DNA from: Curtobacterium flaccumfaciens UCD-AKU
GTDB lineage: Bacteria > Actinomycetota > Actinomycetes > Actinomycetales > Microbacteriaceae
Direction: 5' to 3'
DNA length: 33,801 bases
NCBI RefSeq assembly: GCF_000349565.1
Contig: NZ_KB714629.1
Coordinates: forward strand, 184,292 to 218,092
The first letter of the stretch is position 1. Each line of letters starts with the position of its first letter. Shown in pieces: positions 1-7,292 of this stretch. The notes under the pieces were generated by a model. The model made no database searches. It was not told the DNA's origin and was given only the letters and a program-made list of their open reading frames with translations. The translations under genes were made by a program, and so were the position numbers.

Positions 1-2052
1 CCCCGCACGAGCCGACGCCGGCGCCGAGACCCCACCACGGTTCGCCTCCGTCAACACCGACTCCGACGGCGCCACCGGGGCGACCGGCGCAGCCGACGGA
101 CCAGGGGTCGGGACCGCGGTGGGCGTCCCACCCGGAGTCGGCGTCGTGCCGCCGGCACCCGGAGACGGGATCGGCGTCGGCGTCGGCTCAGTGCCCGGGT
201 CGGTGTCGCCGCCCTCGCACGGGTACGTCCCCGTCCGCAGCGAGAACCCGTCCGTGTCGTTGTCGTCGGCGGAGAAGGTCGCGCGCTCCCCGTCGGTGCA
301 GATGCCCGAGATCGCGAAGCCCTCGTTGGCGAGCGTGCGGTCGGCGGCCGAGGGTGCCTCGTACAGCGTCGAGGCGCTGAAGGCCCCGTCGGTCACCTCG
401 TACAGCGCGGTCCGGCCGGAGCACACGTCGTCGCAGGCCACCCAGAGCGCGTCGAGCGTCGGGTCGAACTGCACGTCGGCGACGACGGCGAGCGAGGTCG
501 CGATCGTGGCGATGCGCGCCGAGGACCCGTCGTCCATCAGGGCGTAGGCGTACACGCTCGCAGTGCCCTCGACTCCGACGAAGAACAGCCCCTCGCCGTG
601 TCCGGCGTAGCTCGACGGTGCGTAGGCGGCGCCGGTGCGCTCGTCGGTGAAGCCGTGCGCGGTGAGCCAGGTGTCCGGGATCCAGGTGACGCCCTCGAGC
701 CCGGCGTTCGCGCCGAGCCCGGGGAAGTCCGCGGCGAGGTTCCACTCGTCGGCGGCCCGCAGGGTGGCCTCGGAGCCGTCGGTCGTGGCGTAGCGCAGGA
801 CCGACGGGCGGCTCGTGCTCGACACGTCGTTGTTGCGCTCGGTCGACACGTAGACGGCGCCGGGGTCGTCGCTCGTGACGGTCACACCCTCGGCGTCCGG
901 GGTGCCCGTGCCGTCGGCGTAGCGCAGGTCGGTGCCCGCGGCGTTCGACGGTGCCCAGCCGCCCGCGCCGTCCGAGGTCAGGTGGTAGAGCAGGCCGTCG
1001 CCGTTCTGCACGGCCCAGAGCTGCCCGTCCCGCGAGGTCGTCGAGGTCGTCCAGTCGAGGCCGCTCAGGTCACCGGTGAAGGTGTCCTCGTCGTCGAGCA
1101 CGGTCTCGTCCGGGCCGCCGGGCCAGGCCTCGGCGGTGACGACGCCGGCGAACCGGTTCGCCGCACCCTTCGTGGGTGCTGCCGTCTCGGCGAAGTCCCC
1201 GGTGCCGTCGGGGTTGCGGCCGTACGTCGTGGTCGCGTGCGCCGTCCACGAGGTCGAGTCGACGACCGCACCGCGGGCGTCGAAGAGCCGCGCGGAGTCC
1301 GCCTTGCCGAGTCCGAAGCCGAACGCCGCCTCGTCGAGGACGGTGAAGCCCCCGGCCGCGACGGTCGTACCCGCGGGGATCGTGTACGCGTGGTCGTCGT
1401 CGCTGTCGCGCAGCACGTACCCGCCCAGGTCGACGGTGGTGCTGCCGGTGTTGGTCAGCTCCACCCAGTCGCCGGGGGTGCCGTCCTGCGACTCGACCTC
1501 GTTGATCCGCACGGGTGAGGAGCAGTCGTTCGCAGCCCCCTTGGTCGACGCCGTGGTGTCCACGAGCGGCCCGACGCCGTCGGCGCAACGGCCGTAGGTG
1601 ACACCCGCGTGGGTCGTCCAGGCGTACCGGAGCACCAGGTCGCCGGCAGGGTCGTAGAGGCGCGCGGTGTCGGCACCACCGAGCCCGAAGTCGAAGCCGG
1701 GGGCGGTCGCGGACAGCTGGTCGACGACGAAGTACCCGCCGGCGGCGATCGTCGAGCCGCTGGGGAGCACGTACGCGTCGTGCGAGCTGTCGGAGTCGAG
1801 GAACGCGTACCCGGTCAGGTCGATCGCGGCGTCCGAGGTGTTCTCGAGCTCCACCCAATCGGTGTCGTCGGCGTTCGACTCGACCTCGTTGACGACGAGG
1901 CCGTTCGCGGCGACGGCACCGACGGACGGGTCGTCGTCACCGACGGCGGCGAGGGCCGGGCTGGCGGTGACGACACCGGCGGCGACGACCAGGGCAGTCG
2001 CGACGGCCGCGCCGATGCGGAGTGTGGGTGGGCGCAGGGCAGGAGCGCGCAT
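1..2052 (-). CDS. Secreted lamin-tail-domain (LTD) protein, C-terminus beyond window
   Basis: The frame is open from the ATG at 2052 to the left edge, giving 684 residues with no stop, so the C-terminus is missing. The start is supported by a GAAGGA Shine-Dalgarno sequence just upstream. Residues 1-36 look like a signal peptide: a basic start, a hydrophobic run and an ALA-A cleavage site. Two similar domains follow, near 51-160 and 180-295. Each has the lamin-tail signature NEVESN/NEVESQ, then DWVEL.NT and later LxGYxLxDSDxD. From about 310 to 615 the sequence resembles a beta-propeller (GLEGVTW, AVYVSTERNND, LWAVQNGDGLLY). From about 620 it is a Pro/Thr-rich low-complexity stretch typical of a wall-spanning linker. 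The protein is probably exported and surface-attached. LTD domains are known from secreted nucleases and adhesive proteins, but I see no nuclease motif. The function is unknown; a phytase-like or esterase-like propeller is possible. Confidence 0.85.
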   Translation of the reverse strand, partial: MRAPALRPPTLRIGAAVATALVVAAGVVTASPALAAVGDDDPSVGAVAANGLVVNEVESNADDTDWVELENTSDAAIDLTGYAFLDSDSSHDAYVLPSGSTIAAGGYFVVDQLSATAPGFDFGLGGADTARLYDPAGDLVLRYAWTTHAGVTYGRCADGVGPLVDTTASTKGAANDCSSPVRINEVESQDGTPGDWVELTNTGSTTVDLGGYVLRDSDDDHAYTIPAGTTVAAGGFTVLDEAAFGFGLGKADSARLFDARGAVVDSTSWTAHATTTYGRNPDGTGDFAETAAPTKGAANRFAGVVTAEAWPGGPDETVLDDEDTFTGDLSGLDWTTSTTSRDGQLWAVQNGDGLLYHLTSDGAGGWAPSNAAGTDLRYADGTGTPDAEGVTVTSDDPGAVYVSTERNNDVSSTSRPSVLRYATTDGSEATLRAADEWNLAADFPGLGANAGLEGVTWIPDTWLTAHGFTDERTGAAYAPSSYAGHGEGLFFVGVEGTASVYAYALMDDGSSARIATIATSLAVVADVQFDPTLDALWVACDDVCSGRTALYEVTDGAFSASTLYEAPSAADRTLANEGFAISGICTDGERATFSADDNDTDGFSLRTGTYPCEGGDTDPGTEPTPTPIPSPGAGGTTPTPGGTPTAVPTPGPSAAPVAPVAPSESVLTEANRGGVSAPASARAG

Positions 2053-2183
2053 GCAGGGTCCTTCTCGGGACGATCGGGCTGAAGACCTGCACGACTGTTC
2101 AGCATCCACGCGACCGGCCGGTGGCCGCCCGGTGAACGGGCGGTGTCCCGGGTCGCGCCCGGCGCGCTGGACGCGCGACGTGT

Positions 2184-2227
2184 CGGCCTGGAGGCTCGGG
2201 GCGGGCCCGCACCGCGCCTCCCGTCCG
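2184..2227. repeat. Dispersed palindromic repeat, copy A
   Basis: This 44-nt element begins with CGGCCTGGAGGCTCGG, has a variable 6-nt middle, and ends with CCCGCACCG, one variable base and GCCTCCCGTCCG. The same block recurs at 26365-26409, and its first half recurs near 16557. GGAGGCTCGG can pair with CCGCGCCTCC with one mismatch, so the element folds into a hairpin and resembles a REP sequence. It sits in the intergenic region between the LTD protein and the membrane protein at 2319-3323. Confidence 0.7.
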
Positions 2228-2252
2228 CCGTGGGCACAGCCCACCGCATCCG

Positions 2253-2303
2253 GTGTGCAGAAGACGTCGGGTCCGCACGGCGAACCCGACGTCTTCTGCA
2301 CAC
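2253..2303. terminator. Perfect 20-bp inverted repeat, probable terminator
   Basis: The arms at 2253-2272 and 2284-2303 are perfect 20-nt reverse complements separated by 11 nt. The element begins 15 nt after the stop codon of the minus-strand membrane protein gene (2319-3323), which is where an intrinsic terminator would be expected. There is no long T run, which is common in high-GC actinobacteria. It may also insulate the LTD gene downstream. Confidence 0.7.
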
Positions 2304-2318
2304 TCGTTGCCCGTGGTG

Positions 2319-3323
2319 TCAGCGCTCGGTGACCTCCGAGAAGTCCGGCGTCCCGTCGGGCAGCGCGGGCAGGGGCGTGCCGTCGACGTAGCGGGGCCAG
2401 GCCAGCGCGCGGGAGGCCGTCGGACGGGCCGCGTAGCGCCGTCCGTCGGACGCGACGACCGTGCCGGGCTCGGGCGTCGGTGCCGGTGCCGGTGCCGGGG
2501 TGGGCTCAGGGTGCAGTGCGGGTGCGGGTGCGGGCGCGGGCGGCGCGGGCGGCGAGGGCGCTTCGGGCACGGCAGCCTCGGGCTCCGGAGCGGCGGGCGT
2601 CGGCGTCGCACCCCAAGCCGGCTGCTGGTCTGGCACCGGCCACGTCGCCGATGGCCGAGGCGCTCGGGGCCGGAACAGCGCGTTGCTGAGGGGCACCACG
2701 ACGGTGCCGAGCAGGTCGAGGATCACCACCACCCAGACGAGCCGCCAGTAGCCCCGCGCGTAGTCGACGTCCGGCGCGAGCAGCGGGATCGAGAGCAGCA
2801 GCGCGAGCAGGGCGATGACGCCGACGGTGGTCTTCGCGACGACCTGCAGGACGGGCGTCGGGTAGCGGCGGTGGATCACGAGCAGCAGGTGGACGTGCAG
2901 GAGCGCCACCCGGGCGACGCCGACGAGCCAGATCCAGTGCCAGAAGTGCTCCAGGACGTACCAGATGCCGTCACCGTCCGGCCCCGTCGGCACGATCCAC
3001 ACCTTGTACAGGCCGGCGACGAGCAGGTACATCGACGTGGCGATGCTCGCGAACGCGAAGATCCCCGACCGCCGGGACGACACGTCGGCGTCGTACCAGG
3101 ACAGCAACGCGAAGACGACCACCACGACGATCGTCAGGAGCAGCTGGACCGCGACCATGCCGAAGTCGCCGAGGAGCACCGCGGCGATCCCGACGAGCCC
3201 GGCGGCGACGACCGCGCCGATGATCGTGCGGAAGACGAGCGGGCGCACCCTCGCCCACCGCGGGTCCATCGTGCCGCCGGTGCTGTCCGTACTGTCCGTA
3301 CTGTCCGTGCCGCTGTCCGTCAT
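2319..3323 (-). CDS. Multi-pass membrane protein with Pro/Ala-rich C-terminal tail
   Basis: The product is 334 residues. The ATG at 3323 is preceded by GGGGGA at good spacing. The N-terminus is a short Thr/Asp/Ser repeat (TDSTDSTDST) made by a repeated 9-nt unit. Residues 25-215 hold about five or six hydrophobic segments, for example IIGAVVAAGLVGIAAVLLG, MVAVQLLLTIVVVVVFALL and VGVIALLALLLSIPLL. From about 225 the chain becomes a cytoplasm-like low-complexity tail rich in Pro, Ala and Glu, ending in a short conserved-looking segment (ASDGRRYAARPT...PDFSEV). I do not recognise a named family. It stands alone between the ROK gene and the LTD gene, with terminator-like hairpins on both sides. 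A TACGCT hexamer about 45 nt upstream of the start could be its -10 element. Confidence 0.8.
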   Translation of the reverse strand: MTDSGTDSTDSTDSTGGTMDPRWARVRPLVFRTIIGAVVAAGLVGIAAVLLGDFGMVAVQLLLTIVVVVVFALLSWYDADVSSRRSGIFAFASIATSMYLLVAGLYKVWIVPTGPDGDGIWYVLEHFWHWIWLVGVARVALLHVHLLLVIHRRYPTPVLQVVAKTTVGVIALLALLLSIPLLAPDVDYARGYWRLVWVVVILDLLGTVVVPLSNALFRPRAPRPSATWPVPDQQPAWGATPTPAAPEPEAAVPEAPSPPAPPAPAPAPALHPEPTPAPAPAPTPEPGTVVASDGRRYAARPTASRALAWPRYVDGTPLPALPDGTPDFSEVTER

Positions 3324-3375
3324 GTGTCCCCCGTCGTCCCCGCACCCACGGCGGGTGCGTCGGACCGCAGCGTAG

Positions 3376-3393
3376 CGGGCCGGGGCGGGCCCG
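3376..3393 (-). terminator. Short GC hairpin after the ROK gene
   Basis: CGGGCC at 3376-3381 and GGCCCG at 3388-3393 form a 6-bp stem with a 6-nt loop, 18 nt past the stop of the ROK gene on the minus strand. There is no T tract, so it is a plausible but weak terminator. Confidence 0.4.
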
Positions 3394-3410
3394 TCTCGTA
3401 GCCGGGGTCG

Positions 3411-4724
3411 TCAGCGCCGGATCAGCAGGGTGCTGGCCCGCGGCGAGAGCGCGGCGTCGAGCACCAGGCAGGCGGCACCCACAGCGGCGACGTCGGCACC
3501 GCGGTCACTCTCGACCACCTGCACCGGGTGCTTCGGCACGAGCAGCGGCGACCCGACGATGGCTGCACGCGCCGCGGGCAGCGCCGCACTCGCGATGCGC
3601 GACCAGAACGGGCCGCCGAACACCACGCGGTCGATGTCGAGCAGGTTGACGATGAGGACGACGGCGTTGCCCATGACGGTGCCGGCATCGGCCGCGAGCG
3701 TGACGGCGGTGTCGTCCCCGCCAGCGATCGCCGTTGCGAGTTCGTCCCACGCGGCGTCCACGGCGTCGACGTCGGTGGCGCCGCTGTCCGTGGCGTCGGT
3801 GGCGCCGGCCTCGGTGCCGTCGGCATCGTCGGCCTCGGCGCTCACGCCGCCGCCGGACAACGCCAGGCCCCGCGACCGCGCGACCCGCACCAGCCGGTCG
3901 GGCGCGACGGCAGCGCCGACCTCGCCACGCGTGCCCGAGCCGTCCGGGGTGCCCGCGAGCGCCCCCTGGTCGACCATGATGTGTCCGGCGTCGCCCGCGT
4001 TCGACCCCACCCCGCGCACGGGTTCGTGGTCGACGACGAGCCCGACGCCGAACCCGGTGCCGAAGTACACGAACGCGAAGTTGCGGGCCGAGGACTCCCC
4101 CGCCAGGAACATCTCACCGACCGCGGCGGCCGTGACGTCCTTCTCGAGCAGCACCGGGTAGCCCGTGGCCTCGGCGAGCGCGTCGCGCAGGGGCACGTCC
4201 CGCCACCGCGGCAGGAACGGCGGGTCGACCACGATGCCCGCCTCGACGTCGATGGGTCCGGGGCTCGCGATCCCGACGCCGAGCACGCTGTCGACGGCCA
4301 CCCCGGCGTCGGCGACGAGCCCGTCGACGGCCGAGGCGATGGTGCGCACCACCTGGGACGGGTCGTCGGCGGTGGGGGTCGAGGTCGTGGACGCAGCGAC
4401 GACCGTGCCGGCGAGGTCGAGCAGCACGTAGGTGACGACGGCCGGGTCGACGTGCACGCCGACCGCGTACCGGCTGCCGGGCTCGAGCCGCAGGATGGTG
4501 CGGGGCTTGCCGCGGCCCGAGACGACGGTGCCGGACTCGACGATCATCCCGGCATCGATCAGGAACCGGGTGACGTTCGACACGGTCTGCGCACTCAGGC
4601 CGGTGCGGGCGGCGAGTTCGACGCGGCTCAGGCCGTCGGGCGAGCGGCGGACGGCGTCGAGGACCACGGTGCGGTTGAACCCGCCGATCGACGGGAGGTT
4701 CGCTCCGCGTCGATGCTCTGCCAT
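3411..4724 (-). CDS. ROK-family transcriptional regulator / sugar-kinase-like protein
   Basis: The product is 437 residues from the ATG at 4724. A longer frame to 4826 exists but would overlap the lacI stop, and its extra 34 residues are Arg-rich and not family-like. TATCGT lies 6 nt before the ATG, suggesting a leaderless start. Residues 10-65 form a winged helix (GFNRTVVLDAVRR, SRVELAARTGLSAQTVSNV), followed by the RNase-H-like ROK fold with the phosphate-binding stretch VYFGTGFGVGLVV. ROK proteins are sugar-responsive repressors or glucokinases. Two oddities are visible. The usual zinc motif CxCGxxGCxE after GHIMVD is absent and is replaced by a Gly/Thr-rich loop. A low-complexity Ala/Asp/Thr segment is inserted before the last third. 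It lies 43 nt downstream of lacI on the same strand, so co-transcription is likely. Confidence 0.87.
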   Translation of the reverse strand: MAEHRRGANLPSIGGFNRTVVLDAVRRSPDGLSRVELAARTGLSAQTVSNVTRFLIDAGMIVESGTVVSGRGKPRTILRLEPGSRYAVGVHVDPAVVTYVLLDLAGTVVAASTTSTPTADDPSQVVRTIASAVDGLVADAGVAVDSVLGVGIASPGPIDVEAGIVVDPPFLPRWRDVPLRDALAEATGYPVLLEKDVTAAAVGEMFLAGESSARNFAFVYFGTGFGVGLVVDHEPVRGVGSNAGDAGHIMVDQGALAGTPDGSGTRGEVGAAVAPDRLVRVARSRGLALSGGGVSAEADDADGTEAGATDATDSGATDVDAVDAAWDELATAIAGGDDTAVTLAADAGTVMGNAVVLIVNLLDIDRVVFGGPFWSRIASAALPAARAAIVGSPLLVPKHPVQVVESDRGADVAAVGAACLVLDAALSPRASTLLIRR

Positions 4725-4767
4725 GCCGCGACGATACCGCGACCCCGCCCGGGTGCCCTGTGCCGGG

Positions 4768-5820
4768 TCAGCCCGCCGGATGCCCCGTCGACGACCGCAC
4801 GACGAGCGAGACCGGGAGCGTCGCACCCTGCAGTGTCCCGTCGCCGATCGCCGCGAGCAGTCGCTCCACGGCCACGGTGCCCATCAGGGCGGTCGGTGAG
4901 TGCACGGTCGTCATGGGTGTGGGCAGCTGCGCCACGACGGAGATGTCGTTGTAGCCGACGATCGACAGGTCGTCGGGCACGCGGAGGCCGCGTTGCCGTG
5001 CAGCGCCCATCACGCCGATCGCCGCGGTGTCGTTGACGGCGAAGATCGCGGTCGGCGGGTCCGACAGCGAGAGCAGCGTGTGCGCGCCGACGACGCCTCC
5101 CTCGACCTCGAAGTCGCTGTGGACGACGAGCGCGTCGTCGACGACGACGTCCCGTCGCTCGTGTGCCAGACGGAACCCGGCCACCCGCTCCACGGCGGTG
5201 CTGGCGTGGCGCGGACCGGCGATGACGCCGATGCGGCGGTGCCCCAACGCGAGCAGGTGTTCCGTGGCCATCCGGCCGCCCTCGACGTCGTCACCGACCA
5301 CCGCGGGCATCCAGTCCCCGGGGTGGCGGTTCGTCGCGATGACCGGCACGGGGAGGTCCGTCAGCCGCGGGTTCGGGGACGACAGGTGGAGCGAACTGAC
5401 GATGAGGCCGTCGACCTGTCGGGAGAGCAGGAAGTCGACCGCGTCCAGCTGCGCGCCCATGTCGTCCGGGGGCGTCGTGAGCAGGAGCTGGTACCCGGCG
5501 GAGCGGGCAGCCGACTCGACGGACTGGCAGATCGTCGCGATGACCGTGTCGGCGAGCCGCGGCATCACGACGCCGATGGTGTTCGACCGCCGGGTCCGGA
5601 GCGACGCTGCGATCCGGTTGGGGCGGTACCCGAGCTCGGCCGCCGCCGCGATCACCCGCTGCGCCGAGTCGCTCCACCCCTTGGTCGGCTCCGCCTGTCG
5701 GAGCACGCGCGACGCCGTCGAGACGTGCACGCCGGCGAGCGCGGCGATGGCCTGGAGGTTCACGTCACCACGACGATCCTGCTGACCGTGTCCGGCCGGG
5801 TCGTCGCCTGCACTGCCCAT
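4768..5820 (-). CDS. LacI/GalR-family transcriptional regulator
   Basis: The product is 350 residues from the ATG at 5820. The N-terminal helix-turn-helix is clear (LQAIAALAGVHVSTASRVLR), with the hinge helix PNRIAASLRTRRSNTIGVV. The periplasmic-binding-protein-like effector domain follows, with typical landmarks: DGLIVSS, GHRRIGVIAGP, PTAIFAVNDTAAIGVM, VPDDLSIVGYND, and a C-terminal TTVHSP...MGTVAVERLL. A TAGACT hexamer ends 6 nt before the ATG, which supports a leaderless start at 5820. A GTG at 5763 (331 residues) is the alternative, because family members usually begin close to the HTH. It is divergent from the hydrolase operon at 6016. A perfect LacI-type operator lies between them, so it most likely represses that operon and itself. 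The inducer cannot be read from the sequence. Confidence 0.92.
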   Translation of the reverse strand: MGSAGDDPAGHGQQDRRGDVNLQAIAALAGVHVSTASRVLRQAEPTKGWSDSAQRVIAAAAELGYRPNRIAASLRTRRSNTIGVVMPRLADTVIATICQSVESAARSAGYQLLLTTPPDDMGAQLDAVDFLLSRQVDGLIVSSLHLSSPNPRLTDLPVPVIATNRHPGDWMPAVVGDDVEGGRMATEHLLALGHRRIGVIAGPRHASTAVERVAGFRLAHERRDVVVDDALVVHSDFEVEGGVVGAHTLLSLSDPPTAIFAVNDTAAIGVMGAARQRGLRVPDDLSIVGYNDISVVAQLPTPMTTVHSPTALMGTVAVERLLAAIGDGTLQGATLPVSLVVRSSTGHPAG

Positions 5821-5826
5821 CCGTCG

Positions 5827-5832
5827 AGTCTA
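5827..5832 (-). promoter_or_regulatory. TAGACT -10-like element of lacI
   Basis: Read on the minus strand, TAGACT ends 6 nt before the ATG at 5820, so transcription would begin at or next to the start codon. Six other genes in the window show the same arrangement. No convincing -35 is visible. Confidence 0.5.
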
Positions 5833-5969
5833 GGTGACGGATCGTCGTGACACCGTGCGGCGCGAACGTTTGCGAGCACCTCGACCGACGACGGCCCGGA
5901 GGATCCGAAACACACTGGTTACACGGCTGGACGTCGGTCGAAACAGTCGGGTGTCAGGATTCCGGGCAA

Positions 5970-5992
5970 TGCAAACGATTGCACGAATTGCA
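5970..5992. promoter_or_regulatory. LacI/GalR-type operator with an overlapping second site
   Basis: TGCAAACGATTGCA at 5970-5983 matches the LacI/GalR-family operator pattern TGNAANCGNTTNCA with a central CG. An overlapping partial dyad, TTGCACGAATTGCA, spans 5979-5992. The site lies 33 nt upstream of the hydrolase ATG at 6016, between divergent lacI and the operon. Repression of both by the LacI protein is the natural reading. Confidence 0.75.
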
Positions 5993-6015
5993 GCAACGAT
6001 GAGAGACGGTGTCCC

Positions 6016-6918
6016 ATGGTGAAAGAGATCTTCGTGTCCTTCGGCGTCGACATCGACGCGGTCGCGGGCTGGCTCGGCTCCTACGGCGGGGCGGATTCCC
6101 CCTCGGACATCCAGCGCGGGATCTTCGCGGGGCGCACCGGTGTGCCGCGTCTGCAGAAGGTGTTCGACCGCGCCGACATCGCAGCGACCTGGTTCATCCC
6201 CGGCCACTCGCTCGAGACCTTCCCGGACGAGTGCAAGGCCCTGTTCGACGCCGGCCACGAGATCGGTGCGCACGGGTACAGCCACGAGAACCCGGTGGCG
6301 ATGACCGAGGCGCAGGAGGACGCGGTGATGGAGCGCTCGGTCGAGCTGATCACCCGGCTCACGGGTCGGCAGCCGACGGGCTACGTCGCTCCGTGGTGGG
6401 AACTGAGCAGCTACACGCCCACACTCCTGGAGAAGTTCGGGTTCAGCTACGACCACAGTCAGCAGCACAAGGACTTCGTCCCCTACTACTCGATCGTCGG
6501 CGACCAGTGGACACCGATCGACTACTCGCAGGACCCGCACACGTGGATGACGCCGCTCGTCCACGGGAGCGAGATCGACCTCGTCGAGATCGCGGCGAAC
6601 TGGTACGTCGACGACCTGCCCCCGATGATGTTCATCAAGTCGAGCCCGAACAGCCACGGCTTCGTCAACCCGCGCGACGTCGAGCAGATGTGGAAGGACC
6701 AGTTCGACTGGGTGTACCGCGAACTCGACTACGCCGTCTTCCCGATCACGATCCACCCCGACGTCTCCGGGCGCCCGCAGGTCCTGCTCATGATCGAGCG
6801 GCTCATCGAGTACATCAGGGGCCACGAGGGCGTCCGGTTCGTCACGATGAACGAGATCGCCGACGACTTCCGCGTCCGCTTCCCGTTCGCGCAGCCCGAG
6901 CGTCCACGCGAGTCCTGA
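6016..6918 (+). CDS. Polysaccharide-deacetylase-fold hydrolase, HP0310 / cyclic imidase type
   Basis: The product is 300 residues. It starts [20 protein letters not shown], and its sequence follows the NodB-fold subgroup that contains Helicobacter pylori HP0310 (PgdA) and, as I recall, the cyclic imide hydrolase of Pseudomonas putida, both of about 293 residues. Candidate metal ligands are Asp14 in GVDIDA and His86 and His90 in AHGYSHEN. His64 in WFIPGHS and the PWWE motif at 126-129 are also conserved landmarks. No signal peptide or membrane segment is present, so it should act in the cytoplasm, which argues against extracellular peptidoglycan as the substrate. It is first in a plus-strand operon with an asparaginase-like enzyme, a transporter and two SDRs, just after a LacI operator. 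I infer hydrolysis of a cyclic imide or related amide. Peptidoglycan or chitooligosaccharide deacetylation remains possible. Confidence 0.88.
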   Translation: MVKEIFVSFGVDIDAVAGWLGSYGGADSPSDIQRGIFAGRTGVPRLQKVFDRADIAATWFIPGHSLETFPDECKALFDAGHEIGAHGYSHENPVAMTEAQEDAVMERSVELITRLTGRQPTGYVAPWWELSSYTPTLLEKFGFSYDHSQQHKDFVPYYSIVGDQWTPIDYSQDPHTWMTPLVHGSEIDLVEIAANWYVDDLPPMMFIKSSPNSHGFVNPRDVEQMWKDQFDWVYRELDYAVFPITIHPDVSGRPQVLLMIERLIEYIRGHEGVRFVTMNEIADDFRVRFPFAQPERPRES

Positions 6919-7292
6919 TGTGCGGCGGATGTGGCGGCAACGGCGGGAACCGTGACTGGTACGCCGCCGGTGTCGAGGACTCCCCGGCCGCGCGCAAGCG
7001 GGCGCAGCTCCGGCTGGCCGCCTGGGCGACCCGGCTCTTCGCGGACGACCGGATCCGTGTCCACGAGGTCCCGGGCACCGTCCGGCTCGTGATCGTCGGG
7101 CCGACCGGCAAGCGCGTCGTGGCGCAGGGCGTCGACGGCGTCCTGGACGCGGTCGAACAGGTCGGAGCCGGGCGCACCGACTGGTCGGCCGTCGCGACCC
7201 GCGTCCGCAGGGCCGACCCGCGGGACGACACCGACTGGGAACACCGCAGCCTCGCCCGCGCGGTCGATCGACGAAGGGACACCCGGCCGTGA
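6918..7292 (+). CDS. Small CxxC-containing protein of unknown function
   Basis: The product is 124 residues. Its ATG shares one base with the preceding TGA (TGATG) and its own TGA overlaps the next GTG (GTGA), so it is translationally coupled on both sides. The N-terminus is [18 protein letters not shown], with a CGGC motif that could bind metal or act as a redox pair. A short helical region follows (AARKRAQLRLAAWATRLF), then a beta-rich part (IRVHEVPGTVRLVIVGPTGKRVVAQGV), then a charged tail. I do not recognise the family. Its position between the imidase-like hydrolase and the asparaginase-like enzyme suggests a role in the same pathway, perhaps as an accessory or metal-delivery protein. 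That is inference only. Confidence 0.75.
   Translation: MCGGCGGNGGNRDWYAAGVEDSPAARKRAQLRLAAWATRLFADDRIRVHEVPGTVRLVIVGPTGKRVVAQGVDGVLDAVEQVGAGRTDWSAVATRVRRADPRDDTDWEHRSLARAVDRRRDTRP

Noticed and set aside
120..215. Repetitive GTCGGCGTCGG-like stretch
   Set aside because: It is the coding sequence of the Pro/Thr-rich linker of the LTD protein, so it is protein low complexity rather than a DNA element.
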